Shown one piece after another: positions 1 through 12,400 of a DNA stretch of 64,000 bases (positions within the stretch are counted from its first letter, which is position 1; each line of letters begins with the position of its first letter). Under the pieces are notes generated by a model. It was given only the letters and a program-made list of their open reading frames with translations. It was not told the DNA's origin and searched no databases. The position numbers were made by a program, and so were the translations under genes. This DNA comes from Marisa cornuarietis (Eukaryota; Mollusca; Gastropoda; Architaenioglossa; Ampullariidae): the NCBI GenBank assembly GCA_004794655.1, contig SMMW01000585.1:6530001-6594000 (forward strand), written 5' to 3'.

Positions 1-2475
1 ACTTCTTCTCCTCTTCTCACCCCCCCCCCGTTCCCCTCTTCCCCTCACCGGTTGAGCAATTCAAGACAACGCAGCGCTTGCCGTGTCCACTGGCGTCAGA
101 GGCATACGAAGTGCGGACGGCTCGAGGGTACTGGTGGATGTCGGGGGAACTGCTGGGTATCCGTGACCCTGCTGACCTCGAAGACACGAATGGATGAAGA
201 CTGACGCGGAAGAGTGAGATGGACTGGGTGGACAACTAGCTCCAACCCTCCTTTTCCTACCTGTCTGTACCCATCAACACTTCGGGGTTTAAAAAAAGGA
301 AAGTCCTTTCCCAAGTGAGATCTGCGAAGCTGAAAACATAGTTTAGTATCAAATCAACAAAGCACCAGCGCTGGATATGAAAAAAAAAAATACTCTGACA
401 AAAAAAGTGAAAGTGCCTTCTCTACCAGCGCCATGAAATACTCCAGATTCCATCGCTTCAATCTTGCCTGTCTTCCCAGAGCCTGGCTGAGAAATTTATC
501 GTAAAAACAACAGGGTCTTGCCGATTCTATCACCTGCTCCATTATTTCGTGGTCAAAATCAACAACCCCTGTGCTGGCTATCTGCGCCCGAAAAAGAGAA
601 ACAACTGATTGCATAATGGAAAAGATATGCAGAGAGGATAAGCCTTATCTTTTCAATGGAACCTTAGACGTGTGCATCTCCAGCCTTCGGCCACACGTAG
701 GCTCGGTTTCATCAAACTCACCCCGGTAGTTAACCCCCTCCCCCTTCTGTCTCTGAGGTTACTCTTGTGTTTTATTTTCTGGGATACGTCTGTCGACTGG
801 CGCTCCGTCGGCGCCTTTGAAGTTGATTTGGAGAAGTCTGCCATTGATAAAAGAGGGATCCTTATCACAGTTTACAATTAGGGGGTCCAGTTCGGCTCTG
901 ATGATGCCCCTCTTGTATTCTTGTCGGGAGCTCTCCTGCAAGGAAAAGAAAAAGACACGCTTAATAGTGTGAAATTGTGTTTTGTAAACAGGCTTGAGGC
1001 GGGCCAGAAAACAAGGCGCGACCCTGCCTTGTACCATCGCTCTCTGATGCCATCGCTTGATGAAAACGCCGCTGCGAGCCTCGATTATCTGCACGCGCCA
1101 ATCACAGACCTACATGTCGTGTTCAGATGTGAAGGACTAACTTTCCTTCTCGCTCTGCGGTCACTGCGGGAGGGGGATTCAGGCGAATAATTGAGTTTTA
1201 TGTCGTGCTTTCAAGAATATCCCAATTTAACTTGTTGTGATGAAGACTATTCTTCACTGTTAAGCTTTTTGTTGTTGAGGTTTTGTTCTTCAATCACTTC
1301 CCAATTTACTACAAATGTAGCTCTAATCTCCCCACTCCTCTCTCTAACTCACTTTCATTCTCTCACAGTTGTTTGTTTTAAAATTCCCTTTCTTGTTTTC
1401 ATGATAAGAAAAATATTGTCTGGTTAGTTACTAAAATTCAGTAGCGTAAAGCTTTTGGCTTAATTTGTTGGATAACTTAAGTCGAGACTAAGTCACCAGT
1501 AAAAACAAAGGCCTCTTAAAAAATAAATAAATACTTAAAAAATAAAGAAGAAGAAAATGCCAAAGATACAAAAACACACGACAATTATCTAGATTAGGTG
1601 CATGTGCTTTTTGCTGTTTGCATGCTTCCCTGGTAACTCTGCAGCTCCACCACCTTCACGCCCCCCCCCCTTCAGCCTTCAGTTGTTTTTTTTTCACAGT
1701 AAGTAAACTTTAAAGGGTAATCTCGCAAACACAACAGCAATAAAATGTGAAGAATTCGTTTGATGCCTGTCAAAAGAAAACGTGACTTGTCTGTTCTCTT
1801 TTGGTGTGACATTTGCTGCAGTCTGCTGTGTGCGCCTTGTAGTTGAGCTTGACTCAGCCCTCCACTAGAAACAATAAAAATAAAGGGGAAGTAATCGCAA
1901 ACTTGAGCTAGTCTCCGGTGCGTGTTGCACTAAGGCCCGCTAAGAGGCTCCGGGGTTTGTCGGGTACATAGATCTCAGCAGAGAGAGTGCCTCAGGAATG
2001 TAAGGGGCTTGTATCTGATCATATCCCCTCACAATATCCCTTTGTTGGCACGCTAGAGCTCTGACGACGCTTGTCCTCGAAGAAGCTGGCAAGTGGGGGA
2101 CTTTCTGGAGGGGACATGTTTGGAAAGCTGGGTGCAGCGATGTTTGGTTCTGTAACAGATCGGAGATTGGCGCCTAGAACCGCGGCGGCGTCGGTGGCGG
2201 CGTTGGCTGCGATGTTTTATTGTGTCGCCATCGCGCGCGCGGGTCGCCAGTCAGGGTTCAGAGTCAGGCATCGCCCTCCTGTCTGCCGGCGCTCGGTACG
2301 GACAAACTCGGGCCTTGCGGGGGTTCGGTGGCGCGATTTCAGGGTGGCAGAAAGGGGACAGGCTGTATAGATGGTTGAATAGGAACAGGAAAGATAACTT
2401 TTGCACTGACACACGCGCGCTTGTGTGCACGTGCGCACGCAGAGAGATAATGGCAAGAAGGATGATACTCAGTCC
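1..2475. other. Non-coding CpG-rich stretch, no gene recognised
   Basis: I see no coding exon here. Short open frames occur on both strands but none has a recognisable domain or a plausible exon chain. The most GC- and CpG-dense part is about 2150-2350, with runs such as GCGGCGGCGT and CGCGCGCGGG, and could be a small CpG island. A poly-C run lies near 21-30. The stretch is either SoxD intron or upstream DNA. Confidence 0.5.
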
Positions 2476-2627
2476 TTTCCCTAAGCAGATTGAAGTATGT
2501 ATGTAACAGGAGTACGACAACAAAAACTCTTTCAACAATATGAGAAGAATATTTCCCTAAGCAGATTGAAGTATGTATATAACAGGAGTACAACAACAAA
2601 CAGCTCGTTCAACAATATGAGAAGGAA
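2476..2627. repeat. 76-bp tandem duplication, two copies
   Basis: Two head-to-tail copies of a 76-bp unit. Copy 1 (2476-2551) and copy 2 (2552-2627) both begin TTTCCCTAAGCAGATTGAAG and both carry AACAATATGAGAAG near their ends. They differ at a few positions, for example ATGTATGTAA against ATGTATATAA. No coding function is visible. Confidence 0.93.
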
Positions 2628-4253
2628 CGTTGAAACGAGCCATACAGGAGACAGTAATGATAATAGTTTTTTGTTTCTATATTCTTACGAGGCAGGGAGG
2701 AAAGGAGAGACGAACTGTCATAGTTAGGTTTTGGGGTTTTTTTTTCTTTCCTCTATTACGTCATCTTCGACACATTCTAACATAAACGATGTTTTTGCAG
2801 CTCAGTCAGCACAAAAATATGCATCTTGGTTTGTCGTCGAAGGTCTTCTTACCGTCTTATACCTTCCTGCTCGGCCGCTCCACACCATCTCGGATGCAGG
2901 ATCGTCACAGGCTGCATCCCGACACCTGATGACACACTTATCTACACGATAAGATGGATATTCGGATTAGAAAAGTGGGCATAAGAGCCTTGACATAGAC
3001 CACCCCCGTCAGGCTAGAATCTAGTTAGAGTTGTGTCAGGTGTGGGAGCTGGTGGGTGGGTGGAATGGGAGGAGCCTAGGTCCTAATGGGCAGACGGACT
3101 AATGAACAGATGGTGCGTAACATTCCAGACTCTTCAGGCCAGTGAAACGCACTCAGGAGGAAAATTTGTCTCAGACAACGGCATCGGTTGGACACGACCA
3201 GGTCAGAGAGCACACTCAGGGAGGCGCAGTTTTCAACAAAAAAAAAAAAAGGGGAGGGGGGAAAACGAAAGAGCCTTGGGACAGTGTTTGCTCATTTCGA
3301 CATGGCCGTTTTGGCTTCTGTACCGCGTGCAAGTCCTTGGTGGCCGTCTTAGAGTCTTTCTGGATGCTCTTGACAGGGCTTTGTGAACATATGTTCAGTT
3401 TCGGGGCTGTTAGCATAGTTCATCATGGCATTTCTTTTCAACAGATGCTAATTTTTTGCGCTCCGAACAGATGCTCATCTGGGTTTTATTCGTCATTTTG
3501 ACATGCATCCGTCTTTAACCTTGTTAACAGATGTTCAAGATATGTCCTTATGTTTCTGCACCTCTGATCAGTTATTAGGATACTTATAACTTCGTTTCAA
3601 GCACACGGCAAAGATGCATACGCTTTTATATATGTCTTTCATTACATCAAAAATCCATGATAGAAGTGTCCCCACATACAAATGGACGTACATAACAAGT
3701 CCATACTTAAGAATGTCAATGTGACCGGTTCATTGTATACATTTATGGTCATCTGGAGCTTTGTAAGAAATGGTGTATATAAGGATGATTCAGCCGATTT
3801 CACAACACGACCCAGGTTTCTTTGCTGATCATGTTGTCAAATTACAAAGTTATTTCTTTCGTTCGGAGCAGAAGAAAATCCAAAGGCCACACATCGAGAT
3901 AGCTGTCCTGTTTCCTGCATTCATGGTTCAGTTCTTCTACAGGTTTGTCTGAATACTGAAATCCGCGAACTGATTACCCCACCCCCACCCCAACAGATCC
4001 CAGTTATCTTCTCGCAGAGTCCTGCTGCTCGCCCTCACACTCCGTCTTCCTCTTTTTGCCCCCTCCGTCCAAATCTTCTGGTGACTGACGCCAGTTACAG
4101 GGGTCAGGAGCGTATCGTAGCCGAACCCTGAGGGTTAGGCGATACATGCCGCGGGCATAGTTCTCACCAGCGCTTCGCCTTGCTCCAGAGATTGGCCTCG
4201 GAGATAAACGTGGCAGAGGGAATGCACTTCATCGCTTACGAAATGCTTCAACA

Positions 4254-4272
4254 TCACGTGATCTGTCACGTG
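4254..4272. promoter_or_regulatory. Pair of CACGTG E-boxes 12 bp apart
   Basis: The sequence TCACGTGATCTGTCACGTG holds two TCACGTG heptamers with a 12-bp period. CACGTG is the core bound by bHLH-zip factors of the USF, MITF and Myc types. The pairing is seen in the sequence; regulatory use is inference. No nearby exon or start site is recognised. Confidence 0.35.
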
Positions 4273-5809
4273 TCTCGCCTTCAACACCAGAGGGACGTCA
4301 GCCTTGCTGACCGGCTAGGAGACAAGGGCAGCAGATAAAAGCAAAAACGATAACATTTTTCACTGTGAGATAGGAGCATTTTTTTTGAAATGTTTTTAAT
4401 GAAAGTTTGCTTTTCATACATATGATAAAAAATAACAGTTTTGATGTACATAAACGCGAGATTATCTACTTCGTCATAGAAAGCTGGAACTATTCCCCCT
4501 TTCTTCCCGCTCTCCTGTTATGAAATGCGATGTTTGTGTTACTTTGATACGAACGATGCAGTGCTGTAGTTAAAGAACTCGTTCATTGTGTGCGAGAGAA
4601 AAAAAAAATTCATCTCCTTACCCTCGTTCCCGATGCATTTGAAACTGACCAGAGATCGTGCCTCCTTTCTTCACATTCCTACTCCCTTTAATCGTCTCTA
4701 CTTCTGTTATTCTTGATGACAGTGACTTTTATAAACACAATAGTCAGTCGGCATTTTAGTAAATATTTTATTCTCTAAGTTCTTGTCCTCCGTCTCTTTA
4801 TTGTCGAAATATTTATCTCTCTGTCTATTCCGCGTTGTTCTTTCTGAATGCAAACGTGGGGCTGGTAGTATCGAGACGCTTTAACCCTCGGCATCGCGCA
4901 TGTTCCCAGCATTTTGCAGCTGCAGGAAGAGAGAAAGCAATGACATTTTCAGACACGTGCATCTGTACAAGGCGTGCAAAGGGAAGAGAGAAGGGTTGTC
5001 GCTAATTAACAGTTTAAATGAAGATTCCCCGTTTTGAAGATGGCGCGAGAAAGAGAGAGAGAGAGAAGGCCAGCAACAAAAAAGCCTGCACTTCCGGTGC
5101 AGGGAGAGAGACACCAAACAATGAAGGCGTCCATGATCGGTGTGAACCTTATGTGCGTAATAGGGCAACATTTCTGCTGTGTTCGTTCCTCTGAACGAGG
5201 TTGTGTCAAGCAAAAGAATTGGTCTCGGGAGGGATGGGGGGAGGGGTAAATATGGGTCAGTGGAGTGTGCATTTAACACGAATATGAACAATACACTGGA
5301 AACGATTATGAACCAAGATTGTTTGAATTGTGGATGTACATTGAGTACATTGAGTCAGAACAAGTTGGGCAGGGGAGAGAAACGATGGGGAGATTGGGGC
5401 TGGAGGAACAAAGAAGCGGATTGGGAGGAGGGGGTAGAGAGAGTGAGAAAGAGAGTAGCTTTTGAGTTCATTAGCAGGATTACAGACCAGGATAAAAAAA
5501 GGGAAGAGCAGCTGAAAACAGGAAATGCGAGAGTGGGGCAAACTAACCCGTGGAACACAAAACATACCATCTCCCACTAACCCCACCATCACCTCATGCC
5601 GCTTGTCATTTGTAGACGAGCAGACGAAGGTATTTCCTCTTGTCTCATCTCACCTTCCTCCCTGTCTTGTCTGAGACCTTAGTCAGTGTTTTACCGCCTC
5701 GACAAGCGTTATTCTTCATCGTCAGTCTTAACACAGCAACTATAATACTTAGTGCTCATCTGTAAAGTCCACGAGCCAACGCTTGTCTTATTAAGCACAA
5801 TATTCAGTA

Positions 5810-5810
<1 letters not shown>

Positions 5811-5840
<30 letters not shown>

Positions 5841-5841
5841 C
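5811..5841. repeat. Compound microsatellite (AT)n(GA)n
   Basis: About nine AT units run directly into about six GA units. Confidence 0.9.
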
Positions 5842-8800
5842 TGATATTCATATAATGTGCACCCACACAAGCATAGACTCACATATTCACTCATGCCGTA
5901 TCTCTCTTGCATACAAACGAACGCTCACATTCACACGCACGCACATACAGACACTCTCTTTCATTCAGTAAGAGGGACAGAAGGGTGGGGGAGATAGAGA
6001 AAGATTGTATATCGGGAGAGACATCGCTGTTATTGACGATAGTTAATGACGTGTTGCGACGAAATTAACCTTCCTTTTCAAGAACGCTAATTGGCTTAGC
6101 ACACACACTCTTGAAAACAAAGCCCAGAACGAGGCTTTGGAGTGGCTGGTAAGCGGAAAGAAGGAAACAGAAACTTAGCAACCAGATGAAAGTCCGGTAG
6201 CTCATAAATAAACAAATGACCCATCACAAGAAGTCATTCTGCTTGAATTCTAACTGGGGCTGAAAATAGCTAGCATTGTGCGGGGAAATCAGAACTTCAT
6301 TGATTGGCTGTGAACATGTCTCATGTTTAATATTTTATACTGCAACAGTGCACGTATTGTGTCTGTCTTTTTTTTAGTATTGTATGCCTTTATTATTCTC
6401 TTTGAATCAAATGTCTGCGGTCGTAACTAAAATACAGTATAGCTTGAGAGGAAGAGAGAGTCTGTTATTATCAGGCGTGACATTTGGCGTCGGGTATTTC
6501 TACTCGAGTTTGACACTAGCAGTTCATTGTTTAGAACCGAGTTTTAAGTACGATGACAGAGGACAACAGGAAGTACTACTTTCTTAGAGTTTCTTTGTTT
6601 TCTTTTTAAAGCCAATAGCGTTGAAAATAATGTATCTTATATGCTGATCAATACACAAAGAGCAATTTGAAAACACCATTTTGTTCTGCGAATTTTACTC
6701 ATAATTTTTTCGTTGAAATACCCCCAACTGGCCGCCATTTTGTGAGAAAGGCAAAAACTGGAAAATGGAATGGCATCCGGGGACTTTGTTGTCTTGGTGA
6801 CGTAGCCTGAAGGTGTACCGGTCTCAGTGGTTTCCTGCATGTATTCGAGCTTGGAGAACAGGGGAGGGGGTGAAGGAAACAGTCTTGCTACTGGTAACGG
6901 TTTCAAGAACAGAATTAGACTTTTCTGTGTACGATGATCTCTCCTCGTATTCATTCTTCCCTGGAAGAAAAAACTGATCTCCCGAAGATTACAGGTAAGT
7001 AGTAAGGTCACGAGCTTTGTCGAAGGCAGATGGTGAGCTGTGGTAGGTAGATTTAGATGTGTCTGAAGTCCACCCTCACTGACACAAACTATAGGGAATC
7101 TGTAATCGTCGCGTGTTTCCATGGCGACTGTGCTTCTTAAATCTAGTCCCACTTTGCAGCATTCGCTGAAATAAGTTTTGTCTGTTTTGTCGAACGCCGA
7201 AAGAATTGCATTACTTTGGATCAAGTACTTTTTCTTACTGTTAGTAAAAGCTTTCATCACCATACTACCCGCCTCTCAAGTCTGAATGTCCGGTGGAATG
7301 TTCAGACCAATGCAAAGAATAGCTCAGTCATCTGTTTCTGTTCTGTAAGCGGAACGATGGGGTAATAATAACAGGATTTTGTGAAGTTTGTGAACTTGAG
7401 CCGGTGGAGTAGAGATGAGGGTGGCAGGTGATTGTGCAAACGGAGAATAAAAAAGGTGGGGGAGAAGGACAAGCGGGGTGGAGGTACGCTCGTCTGGAGG
7501 TGGGGGTGTGTGTAGGAAAAGGAATCGGTGTGCTTGGGCATAGTGGGTGGGGGAAGAGAGAGAGAGGATGAGAGCAGACAATGAGGAAGACAATAGGAAG
7601 GTTGTCTCGCGGCTTCTGTGGTAGCTCTTATCGGGGTCCGCCACGCTTCCGGTTGACGTCTGCGAACGATAACTCTGCGTTGTACCGTGCGGCGGCGCTG
7701 CGCTCGGCTGTCGCACTCGTCCGGCGACAGCTCCTGGTGCTGCTGCTAAATCTGCTGCGAGGTATGGGGGTGGTGAATGACATAGCACACGACGACAGCA
7801 AGCAGTCAGTAACTGATGCAAAAAGCCCTAATAAATAAATAAATAAATGATGATAGGATACGTCACTTTTGGATCGAGATTCAAACAAGGAGGACTGCTT
7901 GTTTCTTTTGCCATTCAAGAAGAACTGCTTAAGCAAGTCTTTTGCAGCCCCATTCACGCACATGAAACCAGCCATTTTCGATACGTATAACTAAATGAAT
8001 ATCCGTACCTGTTTCATGGATCAACGCTAAACTAGGCCAGGAGTGTTGCAAACGTGTTTGTCAAGCCAATTATTACTAAATCTCAAGAAAAGCAGTTTCC
8101 TAGAAACAGCTGTTTCTATTTGCAATGCCACACGAACGAACTTTTTTTGAAAGCTGCACAAAATAGGAAACATGACTAACAACTTTCATGATATGACATT
8201 GATCTATCGTCATCCATTACTGTATAGCATTGCCTTATGAAATGCATTAGAGTCTCGTTGTGGACGAGATTACTATCTGCACGGAGGCCTGCAGACATGA
8301 TTTAAATTAATTTATTGATTAAATCAGAAATTGGGGTCTGCTATGGTCTCCGCAACTCCTGGCGGCGCTGCAAAAAGTTTCTGTTGAGTATGGGGGTAAA
8401 GTTACTTAAGTTTTCAACGCCACGTGTTATTTCTATTTTTTGTTGAGAGGAAACCCCTTTTCTCAGAAATATCAAATGTTTGCGAAACATAGTGTATTCA
8501 ATCTAGACGGCAGAACGTGAAAAAGGATTGTTCAAGGAATAATTAGGGAAAAACTTGTTTGCTGAAACGCCAGACCTCCTGAACCAGGTTGAAATTGGAA
8601 AAGGACCGCAAGCTGCGAAAGAAGAAGCATATTAACAGATTTCCCCAAGACTTCTCACGGTCCGGAGCAAAGGAACCGCTAGCAGCTGGCTGCAGGTTGT
8701 GGGGATTTTCAGTACGCTGTATCTACCGACAACAACAGACTTTGGCCGACAACAACAGGGCCGGAAACAAAAGGGTCCCGGCCTGGGAACCTGAGGGAAC

Positions 8801-9339
8801 AATTAACAAGGGCCTGTGTCTCTGGTTGCCTGTGACTCGATAAGAGGAAACAACAGGGGTTCAGGATCAATTCACAAGACTTGGGAAGAGCTTGAGGTCC
8901 CCGCTCGGCGCTGGGAGACTTGCGCGCAGGACGGTAGTGGTTTGGGAGTCGGAGTCGGAGGCTGGGTGGTGGTGATGGTGGTGGTGGGGGGGGGATGAGA
9001 ACTTAGCGCGGATGTGGCACAGTGTTGCATGACGAAAAAGTACGCAGTGTACACACTGGGAGGAAAAATCGGGGGAGGGGCTTAAAACAAACGGGAGAGT
9101 AACAATGTATTAATGAAGGAGCATACAGCGCTTAGGGTGCTACCAAGAAGGAGGAGGAGAGAAGAGAGAGACAGAAGAAATAAATAGTGAGAGACTATTG
9201 GCTTGCCGAGAAACAAAGGGGTTCTTACTACCGCGAGATTGGTTGCAGTTGTAGCACTGTGCTGATAATGACTAGCACATCCTTCCTGTTTTTCTTTAGT
9301 CCTCACTGTTGCGAGTGCAGGCCTAAAGCCCTCTTGTTC

Positions 9340-9424
9340 TTAACCCCTTCACCACGTGCCGACGCTCCCCCGAGCCAGGCGCCTTTGTAGATCTTCGTCT
9401 ACCCTTCGACCGCCAAAGGGTTAA
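9340..9424. mobile_element. Possible TTAA-flanked miniature inverted-repeat element (piggyBac-like)
   Basis: TTAA at 9340-9343 is followed by CCCC, and GGG at 9418-9420 is followed by TTAA at 9421-9424. The inner 77 bp therefore has short inverted ends (CCCCTT against AAAGGG) inside a TTAA duplication. That is the arrangement of piggyBac-type elements. The inverted repeats are short, so chance is not excluded. Confidence 0.35.
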
Positions 9425-12400
9425 AAAACCACTGCTCGACCAGTTGCGGCCTGTGCCCCTCGTGCGAGGCCGTTCATCACGCTAGTCGCCGAGGGAGGTA
9501 TATTGTTAATCGCTCTCGTGGCCCCTGCCGCGTCCCAGTGACACCACCAAGGCTGCCCTCGTACAGCTGCCGCTACTTAGAAAGGCGTTGTTTCGGGAAA
9601 CAGTGCTTTACGCTCGCCTTACGTCACGCCCCGTTGCTGCGGAAGGTAGAGGGAGGAGGGTGGGGAGCAAGTGAAGGTCGGGGGATGCGGACTCCGTGAC
9701 ACTCGGGTATCAGCAGCACCATCCAGTCGCCTCTTGCAGCGCCGCGTCACCGGCTGTAGTCATAATATACTCGACGGACGGTGGGCTTCGGTGCTGGAAG
9801 CATCTGGGGTTCGTTTCTTTCTCATTTTAACCAATTCCTTTCGCTTGAATACGTTAAACAGCATCTCTGTACGTGAATGAAAATGATCTTTGTATTTTGT
9901 TGAATTGTTGCAGGCGTCGTTTTATTTTGAAACTTAAACTTTTTTCTGTTAAATACTACAGCACTAGAAAAAAAAACACAATTTGGTTCAGTTTGCCTTT
10001 AAGGGTGACCCGTTTATTTTCAATTATGTGTTAGAGAACCTTTATTCTTTTTATTAAGTGTAAACACAATATCAAAAGTAAACAAAAGTCCATACAACAA
10101 TAACTGTTTGAAAGAACATCATTTCTAATATATTTCATCATTTTCTTTCTGTCCTTCCCTTATTTTTCTCTCTCTCTCTGTACGCGTCTTCCTCATGTTT
10201 AGATAGAGATATCCGCTGGTTTTATTTTAAGAATGCCTAAAACTCGCAGGGGCTCCCCCACTTTTATCTCTCTTATCATTTACAGTGACAAGAGTTCTCT
10301 TTAAAAACATTTTTAAAAGTCGCGGAATTTTGTCAATATTCAGTAGCACCACACAGCTATCATCACGATAGCTAATATCTTATCCCTTTCACAGATAGTA
10401 ATGCGACCTTGGTCATTATCTGTGGTGGTTCATTGACATAATGAAAATAACTATTTCCAAAATATAATATATTCAGTGTGGCAAAGGAGAAGCCAATGTG
10501 TTTTGTTCGTCTTATGCTGTTCGTGTGTTGCCGGTGAACATCAGACTCAAGGGCAATAGCTGTTGAACCACTGCTCAATACATCATTCATCCCTAAGAAA
10601 TCCTCTTTAGCCATAGATAGAGACCGTACACAAGAAAGGGACTTAGCCCACCTCTTAGGTCCGCACCTGTTTTTAACTACAGGACCTAGAAGGCTTCATT
10701 GCTCATATTGATGGACCTCAGCAGTTTACCCGTGAGTAAAATTGTCCTAACGTGGGTAGGTTACCAGCTGGCTAAGTTACACCAACAAACAAAATAACTC
10801 TCGATTCATAATCTACTATGGAGGTGAAGTTACCTAACTGACCGGCATTGCGGGAATCCCCGATACAGGGTGTCCCTGCAAATTCGGTTTGTTTGGGTTT
10901 TGTTGTTGTTGTTTTTATTTTATTTTTTTTTGTTTAGTTTTTGGTTGGGAGAGGGGTCAGAGGTGGAGGGTTGGAACTAATAACTAAAACGAGAAATATT
11001 TATTTAAAATAGCAAGCAAGAAGTTGTGGAAAGTCAAATTTGTTCGTTCTGACCAAATGGTGTTCCTCGAGCAAGTATAAGTATAGAATGACAAAAAAAT
11101 TATTTTCATTCGAAAACAAATGGCCAGCAAAGAATACTGAAGGACACAATGTCAGTTGTCAAATTCCGTTTTGTTTTTCATGTCAGCTTTTCTCAGAAGA
11201 ATTCAATGTACATGTAAACGGGCAAGCAGTTTGAAGACATTACCCGCACCCCCCCCCCTCCTTCCCCTTCTCCACCGCTTTTCTCCCTCTTCCCCCGGAA
11301 TACCCGCTCGTCGTCTGGACAAACCAAATCTGACCACGAGGTCAAGGGTCACAGCTGCTACAAGCCTGGGTCCACCGCACATCCCGCACACGGTGACGGG
11401 GGATGAGGCTAGAGTGGGCACCTCTCCTCCCACCCTCCGGTGATCCAGCCTTCTCTATGGAATCGGAGGTGCGTTCAGTCATCCGTCATTCCCACAAGGT
11501 ACCACGATGAAAATATAATGTGTCTGTCTTCTGACCTGTCGAGATTGTGGGAGGTAACGCAAAACTGATGGTAGTCGTTCTTTCCTTTTCTTTTTCTCGG
11601 GCGCCTTCTGGATTTGGCTTGTTTACCCACAGACTGGAATTGTAATTTTTACCGCCTATGACAGTGACATAGCTGCTTATTGTGCGTCTGTACCTGCTGG
11701 TGGATATTTTAGCTCCTTTTTTCATCGGATTATTTTACCTTGGCTGCACGTGTTGTAGCAGCTATGGCTATTTCGAGGCAAAAAGGGGATGTAGTGGGTA
11801 GTAGATTTAAAAAAAAAAAAGGAAAGAGATGCGCCTATGGAGCACGATAACTTTGCGCATGGGGAGATAACTGAATTCCAAATATGTCAAATATCTGATC
11901 TCTAGCTCCAGAGAAAGAGGTCGTAGTGTGTGCAGTATTATGCAGGCTGTGGCGTACGATTGCAGGATTCTATCATTGTAGGGGATTGTAAGCGTGCCGT
12001 GCACTTTCTTTGTGAGGAAACAACTGACTCAGCTGAGTAAACTTGCTGATAGGCCCTCGTCGGACGTAAATACCACCGCTTTCTATGGTGCCATAACATT
12101 TCACTTTATCGGACTACAGACTAGCGGTTCAAGAAATGCAGTAGATAGCACAGAAAACGTTGGGTCAAAGACTTAGACCGAATGTGGGTTGAATTGGAAC
12201 ATAACCCTCGAGGACAAATCACAGGTATTTACGACGATGAATTTAATTTGCCTTCTGTTTAATGTGGAGAACACTTTCAGGATTTTCGTTTTATTGTTTT
12301 TTAAATTAATATTTAATATTGAGAATAGTTGCTTTTTCGTCAAATTCTGGAGGATTTCGTAGAGGACGGTAATAGTTTTCACACCGTCTACGTTTCCCGT

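Larger units (their letters stand above)
2628..9339. other. Non-coding stretch with microsatellites, no gene recognised
   Basis: No exon could be supported. Visible landmarks are two TCACGTG sites (4254-4272), a (GA)n run near 5050-5068, a compound (AT)n(GA)n microsatellite at 5811-5841, an (AATA)n run near 7830-7849 and a G-rich run near 8960-8997. The longest open frame is 208 codons on the - strand (6637-7263). It has no domain I recognise and a composition typical of chance frames. Confidence 0.5.

Noticed and set aside
2071..2370. Gly/Ala-rich open frame in the CpG-dense patch (LSSKKLASGGLSGGDMFGKL)
   Set aside because: It starts only at TTG, its composition follows local GC content, and I cannot link it to a known protein or to the SoxD exon phase.
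6637..7263. 208-codon open frame on the - strand
   Set aside because: No domain or repeat pattern, unremarkable composition and no exon context; most likely a chance open frame.
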